Assembly (NCBI GenBank): GCA_039619475.1
Contig: CM077115.1
Span: forward strand, 514,620,815-514,684,814
From: Icerya purchasi
Taxonomy: Eukaryota; Arthropoda; Insecta; Hemiptera; Monophlebidae
DNA: 64,000 nucleotides
Direction: 5' to 3'
Position numbers and translations under genes: made by a program. How positions within the stretch are numbered: the stretch's first letter is position 1; each line of letters starts with the position of its first letter. Under the pieces are notes generated by a model, which was given only the letters and a program-made list of their open reading frames with translations, had not been told where the DNA came from and ran no database searches. Of this stretch, positions 1 through 10,619 are shown piece after piece.

Positions 1-39
1 ATATTATAGTTAAAGATTTCAAACCAGTTTATAATAGTG

Positions 40-351
40 CATATTCAAAGAAATTCTCCTCATTTTTATTACTTCCCCCGTCTACATCGATCTGTAGTTA
101 TTAAACTATCACAGCTTTTCGTGTGTTCCTGTCTGTCCTATGAGCCTGATTTAGCCTATTTTCACGCCTTAAAATTCGATCACTCTGCTTCCTGCAATAC
201 TATCTATGTTCTTTCTCTACCTTTCCTTCATTAGTTACATATCTGATAAAATAATAAAAATAGAGCTTTTATTCTGTTTCATCCATTTCTTCCATTTTCT
301 GGACCAATGCTCTCTATTAGCAACTCCCATATGCCTAAAAAAAAAGTTTCT
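40..351 (+). mobile_element. LINE family 1, 3' remnant
   Basis: A degraded reading frame keeps the tyrosine/phenylalanine-rich segment FPRLHRSVVIKLSQL, which matches FPSLHRSIITKLSRL in the family 1 copies further along, and then YVLSLP near the C-terminus. The coding remnant is followed by a short 3' UTR and an A-run at about 338-346. Only the far 3' end is left and there is no usable ORF. Confidence 0.6.
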
Positions 352-1449
352 CTAGTTAAACATAGTCAAATTCCCCGATTTAAACTGCATAATTTTGAAA
401 CAAATATATTCTTTTCAGGCATGTACTGTTCCAATAAGCTCACTATTTGGAGGTTGCGAACCAATTAATTCAGACTTCTAAACAGATCTTCCCCTTCTTT
501 ATACTAATACAATTTTTACAGCTAAAATCTGCAAAACCGTAAGTTAATGGAAAAATACTGTTCATCAGCATGCTTATATTAACTCATAAATATAAAATAC
601 TGAAGTGTAGTTATCAAATATAAGTATGGTCAGTTACTATTAGTATTATATTTTTGTAGAAACTAGCATCTATTTACCTCTCCCCATCTACAAAAATATA
701 ATATTTTATTTAATATTCCTCATTTTTTCAATATTCAATTAAACACATTTAACAAGTTACAGACGCACACCTCTTGTCATTTAAAATGTAGTATAGACGA
801 ACTGAATTTAGTGCTAATTCTTCTTTTCTTTCTTGCATTATCCACTTTTAAACATCGTGACTAATCATACATATAGTGTGTAGCGATTTTCTCCCATCCA
901 TCGTTGTTTCCGCTGTTTCCATCAGCTTTCCCATTAATAATTGCTTTACTGCTTTAACGTAATAAAAAAAAAACAGATTGTTAGTCATCCTCTGATACTT
1001 TTTCCTTCTACTTTTTTTTGTATTATGGTTTTCAATAGTCCATCTCGCCGTAAGAATTTAAAATATTTTCTTTCTATAATCTACCTTCTATTTTTGTTTC
1101 TAATTATTTTAATATTGAAAAATTGGTTCCTTGTTTAACAGATGGAATTCTCAGCTTTCAGCTGGAACAAATCATTTTAAATTCTTCTACTCGTAACTTT
1201 CAATATGATATCAAATTTAGCGTCTAAAATACGAGAAATAACATATATACTATTGAGAATTGTTGTTTTTGATAATGAATAATCTTTCCAAATTATTGTC
1301 AATGTTCATAGATTATTTTTAGCCATTCCGATTATTTACGTAGTTTTGTTTTTCGTGGTGTTGTTTCCAAGTATTTTATCGATAAATGCCTGCAGAAGTA
1401 TTCCCCGTTCCTGTTACAATAGTTATTGTGGAACATTTTGTTTATTTTA
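352..1449. other. AT-rich DNA, nothing recognised
   Basis: No coding similarity, tRNA shape or transposon terminus could be recognised here. The small open frames are low-complexity AT translations. Confidence 0.5.
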
Positions 1450-2175
1450 ACAGAACAGTTAAAATATCTAGGTTAAAAACTTGAAATTTTACAATTACTG
1501 CAAATATATAAATAATAAAATTACAAAATTTGTAAATGTATTTTTACAAACCAATTTAATAGTAACAATTAGATGAAATATAAAACGGGAACAATATTAC
1601 ACAAAACAGTGATATTATCAAGTCTATTATATTATATGGTAATCAGAATCATAAACATTAAACTAATAAGAGTTGATAAAAAAGCATTAGTAATTGCTGG
1701 AATGCTACCGATGAATTTACAAATAAGAAAACATATTCCAATTTTTTCAATCAAAAATAAATTAAAAGTAGAACAAATATTCAACAATAACACATACAGA
1801 AAAGAAAGAAATTCTAAATAACTAATAAAAGTTTAACAGCAATAAAATGTAACAAACTTATCAATAATCAGTGTGTAAAAAAATTGAAAACTTTCGGTTA
1901 AATCAGAAAGGAATAACTTAAAGGTTTTTTTCCAACAATTAAAGACAGATTCAATAAAAAATTTAATAATCCGAACTTTTACAGGATGTAGTTTATATCA
2001 GGCCATGGGAATTTGAAAATCTACCTCAAAAGTTTACTAACGCGGAGACGGACTTTTAAATGGATGTAACGTATTAAATACAGAAATAATGGAAAATTAC
2101 ATCGAATTAGTAGAGAAGAAAATGAGTATGTATGATGAATTTGTCAACAAAGAACCAGAATATCGAAAAGCTAAT
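1450..2175 (+). pseudogene. R1-like LINE, C-terminal remnant
   Basis: The frame covering 1573-1821 contains KKALVIAGMLPMNLQIRKHI, which resembles the post-RT segment of R1-clade LINEs (...VIAGxLPLDLxxxER...). About 100 bases later a second frame reads GFFPTIKDRFNKK, then ISGHGNLKIYL, close to the R1 pattern of a tail segment followed by FLTGHGNFxxYL just before the C-terminal zinc knuckle. A YLG-like post-RT segment may start near 1450. Stops and frameshifts break it throughout. The clade call is from remembered motifs, so R1-like is tentative. Confidence 0.55.
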
Positions 2176-2176
2176 A

Positions 2177-2450
2177 TAGGGTGATTTTTTAAGAGTTAAG
2201 TTTTTCAGGTTGGCAGCACTGGTTGGTATCGGCGTCCAAACGTCATCTGTCAAAGTGAAAAGTTTTCAGTATACTCTCTGCCATTTCATCATGGAAAGAC
2301 TTACACAAACGAGCAACGATTGCAAATTGTTGAAATTTATTATCAAAAACCAGTGCTCTGTGAAAAATGTGCATCGTTTGTTACGACCTGGTGAATCAAC
2401 AATTCGTGCTGTTATCACCAAATTTGGTGAACTCTTAAAAAATCACCCTA
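2177..2450 (+). mobile_element. Mariner-derived MITE with transposase N-terminus
   Basis: A 274-bp element has perfect terminal inverted repeats of about 20 bp (AGGGTGATTTTTTAAGAGTT at 2178-2197; its reverse complement at 2430-2449) and is flanked by TA dinucleotides (2175-2176 and 2451-2452), the mariner/Tc1 target duplication. Inside, from the ATG at 2291, it still encodes the first helix-turn-helix of a mariner-type transposase (KNQCSVKNVHRLL, then ESTIRAVITKF) and then jumps straight into the right TIR. It is a non-autonomous internal-deletion derivative. The 90-residue open frame starting at 2210 mostly reflects this remnant. Confidence 0.8.
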
Positions 2451-3390
2451 TATTAACCTATATTACGAATAAATTATGTTAATATAATATGGCGAGGAGG
2501 AATCCAGAACTTAACCGGATGGTCCCCCTGCGACCGCATTAATTTAAAACAAAATATATTCAAATAAACATATTATCCTACCCACGGATTATGGGATTAG
2601 GGGCAAAAAAAGGTTTCGTATTTGATTTCGTTTTTTACAGTTTTAATTATTCCTCTCGTATATAATTTTTAAATTTTCGGTTTATTCCCGATATTTCCGG
2701 CCTAAATGCTCCCGATTTCCTGGTTACTAAAACTGTACAAGAATTCACACGAACATTCTTCAGCTTGCCTAACAACAAACTCAAAAAATTGAAACGAAGG
2801 CAAATAAAATATCAGGTTTTTTGAAGTTGTTTTTTTCACATTTTAAATATTTTACCGTTACAGCGACCACTAAATAACTCAAACAATATAGGCTTACATT
2901 AACCACACAAATTAATAACAATGTTTATAACGTATTGATTGCAGTAACCCAAGTTCAAGCTCCTTCAAAAGTTTTACTGTGGGAGTTCAACCCTCTTAAT
3001 AAACTTAAATGCGCAATAAAAACATATTTTCATACGATCCGTTAAAATTTTAGCTCAAAACGCACTGGCAATAAATATAAATATTATTCATCATGAAAAT
3101 AGACCCCTGTCGTTATAGAAAAAGTCTTTTAATCGAAAAATTAAAAGCAAATTGTACGTGGAATTTTTTTGTCACTACTGATAAATTTTTACCGCCGTAG
3201 CAAATTTTATATAAATAAAAAAGAACTTCCTAATTCATTATTGGGTAAGAAACATTAAAAAACGTATTTATTTTTCGCTTCAAATAATTTTTTTTTTATC
3301 AAAACTATCATTTGGCTGTTTTTACTTATCCCTGGTGTTCAGGTTTTCTCGGTTGGTGGCCACCCTGTTGTACATAATTGTATTCGGTGC
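2451..3390. other. AT-rich DNA, nothing recognised
   Basis: No open frame of note and no recognisable element termini. A GC-richer patch near 2500-2545 could not be assigned. Confidence 0.5.
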
Positions 3391-3828
3391 TTTTTTTTTA
3401 ACCCCCCTTTGGGCATGTCAACAAAGGATCTTTGTCCGGAAACGAAACGAGGTAGAAGGATCAGTTAAATGTAGATTCGGTCAGCTATTGATAAGATAAA
3501 AGAACTGAGGATAGGAACAACGGAGATCGATGGAAACGATAAGATATAGGAGGAGCACAATAAGGAGTAGGGAGTTTGAGTGATAGCAGATTGGAGTACA
3601 AAGAAGTGCGTTCGTTCACGAGGGATGGACATTCAAAGAGGATATGGTCAGGATCACAGACGGCTTCGTCGTCAGGGTGAAGAGGGCATAAGGGGAAAGA
3701 GCGAGATGAAAACGAAAACGTGAGGAAGGAAGAAGGGTATGATTGAGACTTAAACGGATAATAGGGACAATAACGGAGCGGCGAAGCGAAGGAAAATCGT
3801 AAAACCAAGGCCGCGTGAGAAGATTAGG
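3391..3828 (-). mobile_element. LINE family 1, 5'-truncated 3' end
   Basis: Read on the minus strand, the 107-codon frame 3808-3485 has the family 1 C-terminal knuckle: PLCPLHPDDEAVCDPDHILF followed by ECPSL, then LPTPYCAPP. The element ends in an A-tail (T-run 3391-3399 on the plus strand) preceded by the family 3' UTR motif (accccccttt on plus). It is cut at its 5' side close to a second T-run at 3829-3845. Zinc-ligand spacing CPLx(n)DxDHxxFEC is intact in this fragment. Confidence 0.75.
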
Positions 3829-4235
3829 TTTTTTTTTTTTTTTTTATGGCCTGAACGAAAACTGTTCCTTTAGCCAACAAACTAACATTGTAATCAAGTT
3901 AAATAATCAACATAATAATTGTTGGAGAGATACGGAACTGCATAAAACTCGAGGAGAGGAAATTTCCCCTAACAATATGGCCGCATCTACTGAATAGTGC
4001 CCACAATGTCCGAAGAAATTTAACTATAATGAAATAAAATAAAATAAAACCCCATATTACAATATGGCCGCAAGTGCAGAACACTGCCCACACTGTTTGA
4101 TGGGGAGAAGTGAGTAGTTGGAATGAATATGATTGTACTGCGAGAGAGAATGAAATGATAATTAATAAATAGATAAAAATTAGAATGAAATAAAATAAAA
4201 GCTTCTATGAGTAAGGAAAAATTAAATAATAAAAC
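3829..4235 (-). repeat. T-run-headed repeat with duplicated GGCCGCA module
   Basis: A 17-T run (3829-3845) marks the tail of a second antisense retroelement insertion next to the previous one. Further in, a module of about 40 bp containing ACAATATGGCCGCA and tgcccaca occurs twice (about 3971-4011 and 4059-4105), separated by an AT-rich (aaaat)n-like stretch. The same module occurs at about 16010-16065 inside another retroelement. The element family is unknown. Confidence 0.4.
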
Positions 4236-4239
4236 TTAA

Positions 4240-5877
4240 GGGGGGGGGGGGGGGGGGGTAAAGTTAATTTCGGTAAAAAAAAGGCTCATTTTCAATAATT
4301 TTTCTTTATGCTCCATGGAATGCAAATATTTTCTATTAAGTGTAATATAATAAAGTAACGTTTGAACAATATTTTCTGAAATTTTAAATAAGAAATATTA
4401 AAAAATAAGCCGTTAGCAGCAAATCTTCAAAGAAGCCTAAAAAAAAAGTTGTTTTGCGGTGGACACTATATCTCACCACTGGTCATCTGAAATCAAAAAA
4501 ATAAAAACGCTACTGCTAGTTAATTATTTTCTTGAGGTAACGCTGGGAAGATTTTTTTTTTTTTTTGATTTTTTAATTTTTGTCAACACTTGGAAGTTAA
4601 AAACGCGATTTTCGCCATCAAAATCGACAAATATTTTATTGTAAAATAAGTAATAATTAAAAAAAAAAAAAAACCCTCCCAGCGTTACCTCGTAATTGAT
4701 GTGCAGAAACACTGTACAAAATTTCAAAAGAATCGGTGCATTAGTTTTTGAGTTACAGTGTCCACGGGCTTTAAAAATGTCAAGTGCGAGAAAAAGGCTT
4801 TAAAGTTTTGTGTTCAAAAAAATTTGACTTAAACATCAGTACGCGAGTGTTTCTTCTAATATACTTATTCAGAGTCACCCATAAAGCTCATAAAGCTCAC
4901 AGCTTTCAGCTGTAAAATCTAAGGCAGCTTTTTGCGCTTGTCAACGTAGAATTCTGCCTTCTTTACTTTCAAGTGCAGCTTGTTGCTCCACTCTGTTTAT
5001 GCTCGTTCAATCTACCATGCCTGTCCATTCATGAGAACTTGACCCTGTACTGATGCTTATCTCTTGCATAAATGAGAGCAAAGCAAAACAGCCCTCATTC
5101 AACATACACGAAGCCACATGAGCTGTAATTTCAACAACAGTTGAGGTACCACTCAGTGATTTTAGGGTAATTTTCCAAATGAGTTGATTCAAACTCTCAC
5201 TGTTGTTTTGAGTGAATCCTCCAAGATATCGCTGCAGAAGTGCCTCCTTACTCAAGTCTTCATATATCGGTTTAATTTCTTCAGAAACGTCACTTGGAAG
5301 TGCAGTGTAACTGTGTTTGAATTACTTCAGGGCATTTGCAGCTGCAGCTTTCTGCCATTCACACCACGAGTCTTGGCCGCTCGGGCATTTGTCGTGCTGC
5401 AGTTTCTCGTCCATCGAACAATAATGGTAGTAAGTAGCCCAAATGGCACAAAAGTATTCAATTTTATTTTTTTTTGGACGATGTACTTTTTGCTTCGCCA
5501 TCGCCTGTCTTTCGTTTCTCTGGAGGTATTACTTTTTTTGATCGATCTAATCTGGAACTGGTAATCTTGCGATCTTCTCTGCTAATTTTCTTCGGCATTT
5601 TACTAATGATAAATACACAATCATAGCGAAACTAGAACATACGAAGTTCAAAAGAGCACGAAACAGCTGCCAGGTAGCCGCGCTACGTAGCTGCCCAGTA
5701 GGTGTGCAAAACCGGAGCGGAGCACCGCTCACTCAAAACTCTATAGGTCCGTTAGTTTTGTTGCGATCGACTTCAAATTTTGACACAATAATCTTGAAAT
5801 GTTGTACATCCATATAAGCAAATAAAAAAAAAAAATGCAAAAAAAAAGTTTAAAAACTTTACCCCCCCCCCCCCTCC
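4240..5877 (-). mobile_element. Non-autonomous TTAA-flanked element (Kolobok/MULE-like)
   Basis: The element is bounded by TTAA on both sides (4236-4239 and 5878-5881). Its left terminus is a run of 19 G followed by TAAAGTT; the right terminus is AACTTTA followed by 13 C, then TCC. These are inverted repeats built on homopolymer G. The interior shares sequence and order with the larger TTAA element at 32116-38573: promoter-side leader, transposase ends, and a subterminal segment with tccaccgcaaaacaac. The transposase middle is missing, so this is a deletion derivative. TTAA duplications are known for piggyBac and Kolobok; the transposase is not piggyBac-like, which favours Kolobok or a MULE relative. 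Confidence 0.75.
5003..5598 (-). pseudogene. Internally deleted Kolobok/MULE-like transposase
   Basis: On the minus strand the frame starts at ATG 5598-5596 with MPKKISREDRK, matching MPKKVTRQDQQ at 32575. After about 45 codons a stop follows KKK, and the sequence jumps to the C-terminal third: cysteine/histidine segment CPSGQDSWCEWQK, then LPSDVSEEIKPIYEDLSKEA and GGFTQNNSESLNQLIWKI. This last segment carries the probable catalytic glutamate (NxESxN). The catalytic aspartates present in the longer copy (DGTW and GDSK motifs at about 33190 and 33490) are absent, so it cannot transpose itself. Confidence 0.75.
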
Positions 5878-5919
5878 TTAAAAGAACCTATAATATATTA
5901 TAGATGTGGCAAAGTGGAT

Positions 5920-6912
5920 AGAGATATACGTCATTATTTTAAAAAAAAAAAAATTTCCCTCTTTTTATTTATTTTTATCACTTTTTAATCTTTTCCTTTT
6001 TTACTATGTTTTATTTATATTCTTCTTATTATTAGTAGTATCATATTTTTATTATCACTATTGGCCTATTTATTATTTTTATTTCCGATTGTTACTATGA
6101 CTAAGCCAAACGAAAATAGAGCTCTGTACTGGCACTCAGTTATATGACGATCTTATTAATACGAAGAAAGTTAAACAGAGCTATCAAAGCCTGACTACCT
6201 GCCGAGAGCAACACATACATATATACAATAGGGAGGGAAAATGTTGTTAGCTATTAATTCATCCCAGAGAATATTTCTACGACCGTCGAACCGACAACAA
6301 TTAAATATTAAGTGGTTTATATCCTCTCTGAAGTTGTTATGAGAGTGGTTTAAACAGATATAACAGGAAGCATCAACTCCAAAAAAGAACAAAGGAGCGT
6401 ATTTGACAGACGGGTAATGCGGGAGGTATAGAGTAATACCAAGGGAGTGAAGGCAAGACAGGCTGCACATAGAAGTACGATCTACCTCTATGAGAATTTT
6501 CACTGATGTATGTGCACCAGTCGTCTCTATTCTGTTTCTTTATACGTTCAACTAGGTCTGATGAGGGGATATATGGGAAAATAACTCCACTAAACGCAGC
6601 GTCTTTTGCAGCGGCGTCAACGACATCCCCGTAAAGGAGTCCACAATGTCCGGGAATCCAGCAAAGCTGAAGCGCTCCTCCCTGCTTTGTGATGTTTAAG
6701 TATTTTTCTTTGATATCGTAGATGATCGGATGATACCTGTAATTAAAACTGCTCTGTTTGAGAGCTATTAAAGCACTTTGGTTATCAACGAGTAATATAA
6801 ACTGGCCATTGCTATGAAAAACATTTATGATATACTCTAATGCTTTATCTATAGCCAGAAGTTGAGCGGTAAAAATAAATGCTTCGGTTATTCGTTGCTT
6901 GTATGTATATCA
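5920..6912 (-). mobile_element. LINE fragment: RNase H and C-terminal domain
   Basis: Minus-strand translation shows an RNase H domain in order: AQLLAIDKALEYI, LLVDNQSALIAL, WIPGHCGLLYGDVVDAAAK. The aspartate and the histidine/aspartate of the last two motifs are seen. It continues at 6503-6195 into a C-terminal segment with a jockey-like knuckle (CYICLNHSH..EDINHLIFNC). There is a frame break between the two parts. Downstream on minus (5920-6190) is an AT-rich 3' UTR. The RT and endonuclease regions are missing, so it is 5'-truncated. It is not the same family as family 1. Confidence 0.65.
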
Positions 6913-7225
6913 TTTTTAATTTTGCTTTTAAAAAAAGTCAAACTCATCATTTCCTGTTATTAGGTATATTTTATTATTATTATTATTATTACTATTATTA
7001 TTTCATAAAATAATTAAATTTAGAGATAATGACAATTTATTTTGATATGTTTTAAAAAATTTTGAAAAAGGTGAAAACGAACCTACCTTTTTTATTACAA
7101 AAAAATTTGGAAGTACTCATAAACACTACTACATTTGGACAAATATTGCGCGGAAAATATATATATGGGATATTACAACTTCAGAATTGGAGATATTTTT
7201 TTTGAATGCTATATAATGTAAATGT
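6913..7225. other. AT-rich spacer with (ATT)n tract
   Basis: This stretch contains a short imperfect trinucleotide tract (attattatt, about 6968-7000). No gene was seen. Confidence 0.5.
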
Positions 7226-9042
7226 AGCTGGTTATTTTCTCCCGTACAAATGATTGCAGTGGCCGTCCATCTTCCCCAGATATCTTCCACCCCGAAAACT
7301 CTGTGTAACTGCTGTGTGCCTCCGAACTATATAATCACAGCAGATATGTTTCAGTCAGTACTGTCACAGGTCAGCCCGCCAATGATATTACTCGGTGATT
7401 TTAATGCCCACTCACCTTTATGGGGAGCAACACTGGAAAACAGACATGGCTCTGTCATCAATAAACTGATCCTAGATAACGATCTGATACTGCCCCTCCT
7501 CCAGGTTACACCCATTTTAATTTGTCCCACAATACTTTCTCAACAATCGATCTACAACTTGTTTCCCCTTTCATCTTCCCTAACCTGAGCACTTTTGTGT
7601 TACAGGACTTGTGCTCTAGCGACTATTTCCCTATACTCATATGCCGGTCCAAAGCCCTCTCGACCCAAACGCCCCACCTAAGCCTCAATTTCTGTTCCAC
7701 AAGGTGGATTGGGATATGTTCTCAGTTAAAGTAAACGTTCTCAGCGAACCATCCGAATCTTTATCTGAAAACATCAACTCCTTTATCGACGCTATTACGA
7801 ATGCTGCTCTAGCATCCATTCCTAGGTCTGTCCCAACAACCAGATCCCGATGGGCCCCATGGTGGTGCCCCGAAATAGGAACAGCCATACGCCAACGTAA
7901 ACATGTCATTAGGAAGTTCAAATCAACAGGACTATATCCTGATTTGATCGAATTTAAAAAACGTCGTGCAGCTGCAAGGAGCTTCATTAGGCGAAAAAAA
8001 AACAGGAATATTAGCAGCAATTTATGCATTCAATCTCCACAAATACTTCTAGTCACAATATTTAGCCCAAAATTAAGGCACTGAACGGTATTAATCGTGC
8101 GAACCCTTCTTTTCCGATAAATAATATTCCATGGAACAACAACCAATAGCTATCATCTCTGACTCCTCACTTTCCTGCCTATTCCTTGGAAGTTTTCGAC
8201 GTGATTCGAAGCATTCGACTGAATGACAATTGCTCGGTACTGGATGCTGAAATATATGCAGTATTTTTCTGTCTGGAATATTTTCTTTCTACAGAGCCTA
8301 TATCACAGAAATCCCTGCTGGTATCTGATTCATCCGCGGCTTTATTGACAATCTCTAATCCCCTTACCAAACATCTGGTAGCAATTTGAACCCAGCAGGT
8401 AGCGTACGAACTTATTAAGAGGCAGTGCTTCGTATCCTTTCTGTGGGCGCCCAGCCATGCTGGAATTCTTGGAAATGAACGCGTCGATACTTCCACCCGA
8501 GCAGCAATATATTGCCCCTTGCCTAGTAACAGCCGTCCTCCACCTTATCTATCGAACATAATCTTCAATAATCTCACGTCCTCATGGAAAGCCCATTGGT
8601 CCTCGTGACAGACTTTCTCAAGGTTAATTAAACCCTCAACCGAACCATGTTGGCCAGAAAAAACATTTCTCGCAGAGATTTCTGTGCACTTATCCGCTTG
8701 CGCACAGGCCACACAGCCATGTCGCATAATTTTATTTTACAAAGAACCCCACCCACTATGAATTGCCCTTTCTATAGCCAAGGTGTTGCTCCCTCAACTT
8801 CCCACATACTGCACAACTGCCCAACACTCTCACCCCACCGGCCCGCTTCTATTAATAACAAAACAGTCACCAACATTCTTGAGAATTCCCTCAATGCAAT
8901 TTTATCTGTAACACAGTTTATCAGAACTAGCGGAATAAGCAAATATCTACAAAAACAAACTGCGCTTCTTCGTATTGTAATAGCCACAGCAGTTAAACAC
9001 GGTGCAGGAAGTTGCTTTTACAAAAAAAAGAAAAAAAAAACA
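7226..9042 (+). mobile_element. LINE family 4 (I-like), internally deleted, RT missing
   Basis: The plus strand encodes the C-terminal half of an AP endonuclease (PPMILLGDFNAHSPLWG; then after a frameshift NTFSTIDLQLVSP and SSDYFPI), and a linker (RSRWAPWWCPEI). It then passes directly into an RNase H domain (LDAEIYAVFFCLEYFL, LLVSDSSAALL, APSHAGILGNERVD) and the C-terminal CCHC-like segment (RLRTGHTAMSHNF, NCPFYS..STSHILHNC). The whole reverse-transcriptase domain is absent between about 8090 and 8180. At least two frameshifts are present. The 3' end is an A-rich run at 9021-9041. It lies directly upstream of the first S28 exon seen. Confidence 0.75.
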
Positions 9043-9156
9043 AAAATCAACAAAGAATCCCGTTTGTATAACCATTGTATTGGTATATGATCATACATAA
9101 TATAAAAATATTCATTTACAATTGAAAATGAAAGAGAATAATTATTTTCATTGCAG

Positions 9157-9392
9157 GGATACAAGAGTAGAAAATTTGAAATACTTAACAACTGAACAGA
9201 TATTAGCTGATATAGCCTACTTTATTAACGGAATGAATCAAAAATACAAATTACCAGAAAACCAAAAATGGATACTGTTCAGAGGTTCAATATCCGCTTC
9301 ATTCGCTACGTGGGCTCGAGTGAAATATCCCTATCTCGTTTACGGCGCTGTTGCTTCAAGTGCTCCTCTTCTATCCATAGTAGACTTCCGTG
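9157..9392 (+). CDS. S28 serine peptidase, internal exon A (nucleophile region)
   Basis: This exon of a multi-exon host gene follows an acceptor tttcattgcag and ends at CGTG before gtttgt. It encodes about 78 residues. DTRVENLKYLTTEQILADIA matches the S28 segment preceding the nucleophile, and YLVYGAVASSAPLLSIVDF matches the segment after it. S28 enzymes (PRCP, DPP7, PRSS16, insect K12H4.7-like) are lysosomal or secreted prolyl-type exopeptidases with a Ser-Asp-His triad. The usual elbow GGSYSG or GGSYGG reads RGSISA here: the nucleophile Ser is kept but flanking Gly/Tyr/Gly are replaced, so activity is doubtful. The first base completes a codon begun in an unseen upstream exon. The last base joins AA of the next exon to give Glu. 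The open frame extends beyond both splice sites by chance. Confidence 0.88.
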
Positions 9393-10160
9393 GTTTGTAA
9401 ATACTTTTCATCTTAAATACGTTTAAACCCTAATTTTTTATAGGTTTGTTAACATTTTCTACATGTTACGACTTTATATTTACATAGAAGGTTTGCAGAT
9501 GTATGCATCCATAAAATGTATATTAACATACGTGATGTTTCATCCCAGCAAGTTTACAAACTGGCCAATATTGTTGCAAATATATGATTCTAGATAAATC
9601 TAAAAAATGTACTACTTAAAATGCCGTGTCTTCGTACTATAAAATATTGATTTTCGATATTCTCGCATGTAACAAAATTTTAACATTAGAAAGTTTATAT
9701 TGTTGTTCATTTATTCTCTGTGAATAATAAATCACGAATAAAATGTTCTTCCAAAAAATGTGCAAGCTACCGATTGTTAGGGACGATAAAAATTGTAAAA
9801 AACGGCAAAAAACACATACACGTTAACAAAAAACTTTATCAGTTAAATCAATTTCTGACTTTTAAGTTGAAATTTAAAAGATTAAAAAACTCATATTTTT
9901 TCCGGGAGTATCGTGATGTATGGAAATCACGCTCTTAAAAAGTTTGCAAAAGATTCCAAAACAGAATGAAAAATTGAGTGTATCTTATTGTGCGGGACGA
10001 GAATTATATTAATTATAAAATTTACAAATCTTAATAAACTTCCTTATGGTAAGAAATTTCTCTAATTAATCATAACCAAAATTTTTAGCTTTAAATTTGA
10101 AACTTCAAAATTCGAATGATTTGTAAGATCAGAAAAAATTGTTCTAAAATATAGGGCAGA
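9393..10160. other. Intron 1, proximal AT-rich part
   Basis: This is the start of a 9.3-kb intron of the S28 gene. The stretch is AT-rich with no element recognised. The plus frame 9720-9938 is lysine-rich low-complexity and is not supported as a gene. Confidence 0.5.
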
Positions 10161-10590
10161 GACATGGGAAACTATGTGGTCGGCTCACACATCATGGCTG
10201 CGATCCATTAAGGTGAGCACTGAGCCTTGGTGGCCACCGATATCCATGTCGCGCAGAGAGTTTGCCGCATTGACTAGACCCCGCATAGGGCACACAGCAA
10301 TATCCCACATCTATTTGCCGGAAGGAATATCTCCTCCCTCTGCCTGATCCATATGCATTCCCTAATTTCACCAACTGCTGAACACGTTCTGGAACATTGC
10401 CTGCCTGCAGGCACCTCCAACTTACCGTCGGTTACGTTGTTAAACGAACCAAAGCAGGTCCAGGATATGCTATCACTATATTAGAGCGGCTAACCTATAG
10501 AACACTTCTGATCTTACAATGATTCATGTGCTGTAATAATCCCGGCAATTGCACACAGCACCTCAAAGAATTTAATATTAAAAAAGTTTA
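10161..10590 (+). mobile_element. LINE family 4, 3' remnant
   Basis: Plus-strand translation gives STEPWWPP, then RREFAALTRPRIGHTAISHIYL, the same C-terminal segment as PTTEPWWPP and INRLRTGHTSFSHDYIL in the better copy at 56755-58565. The following knuckle is broken by stops. Only the last few hundred bases remain, ending in an A-rich 3' side (ttaaaaaag). The motif alignment is clear although no ORF survives. Confidence 0.7.
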
Positions 10591-10619
10591 AATTGTAGTC
10601 ATTCATAACGTATCATGCA

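Noticed and set aside
1573..1821. Independent 82-codon host gene
   Set aside because: The segment aligns by motif with an R1-like LINE C-terminus that continues in other frames downstream.
9122..9400. A single 92-codon ORF starting at the ATG 9122
   Set aside because: The conserved S28 similarity starts only at 9157 after a good acceptor, and ends at 9392 before a donor; the extra residues are intron translation.
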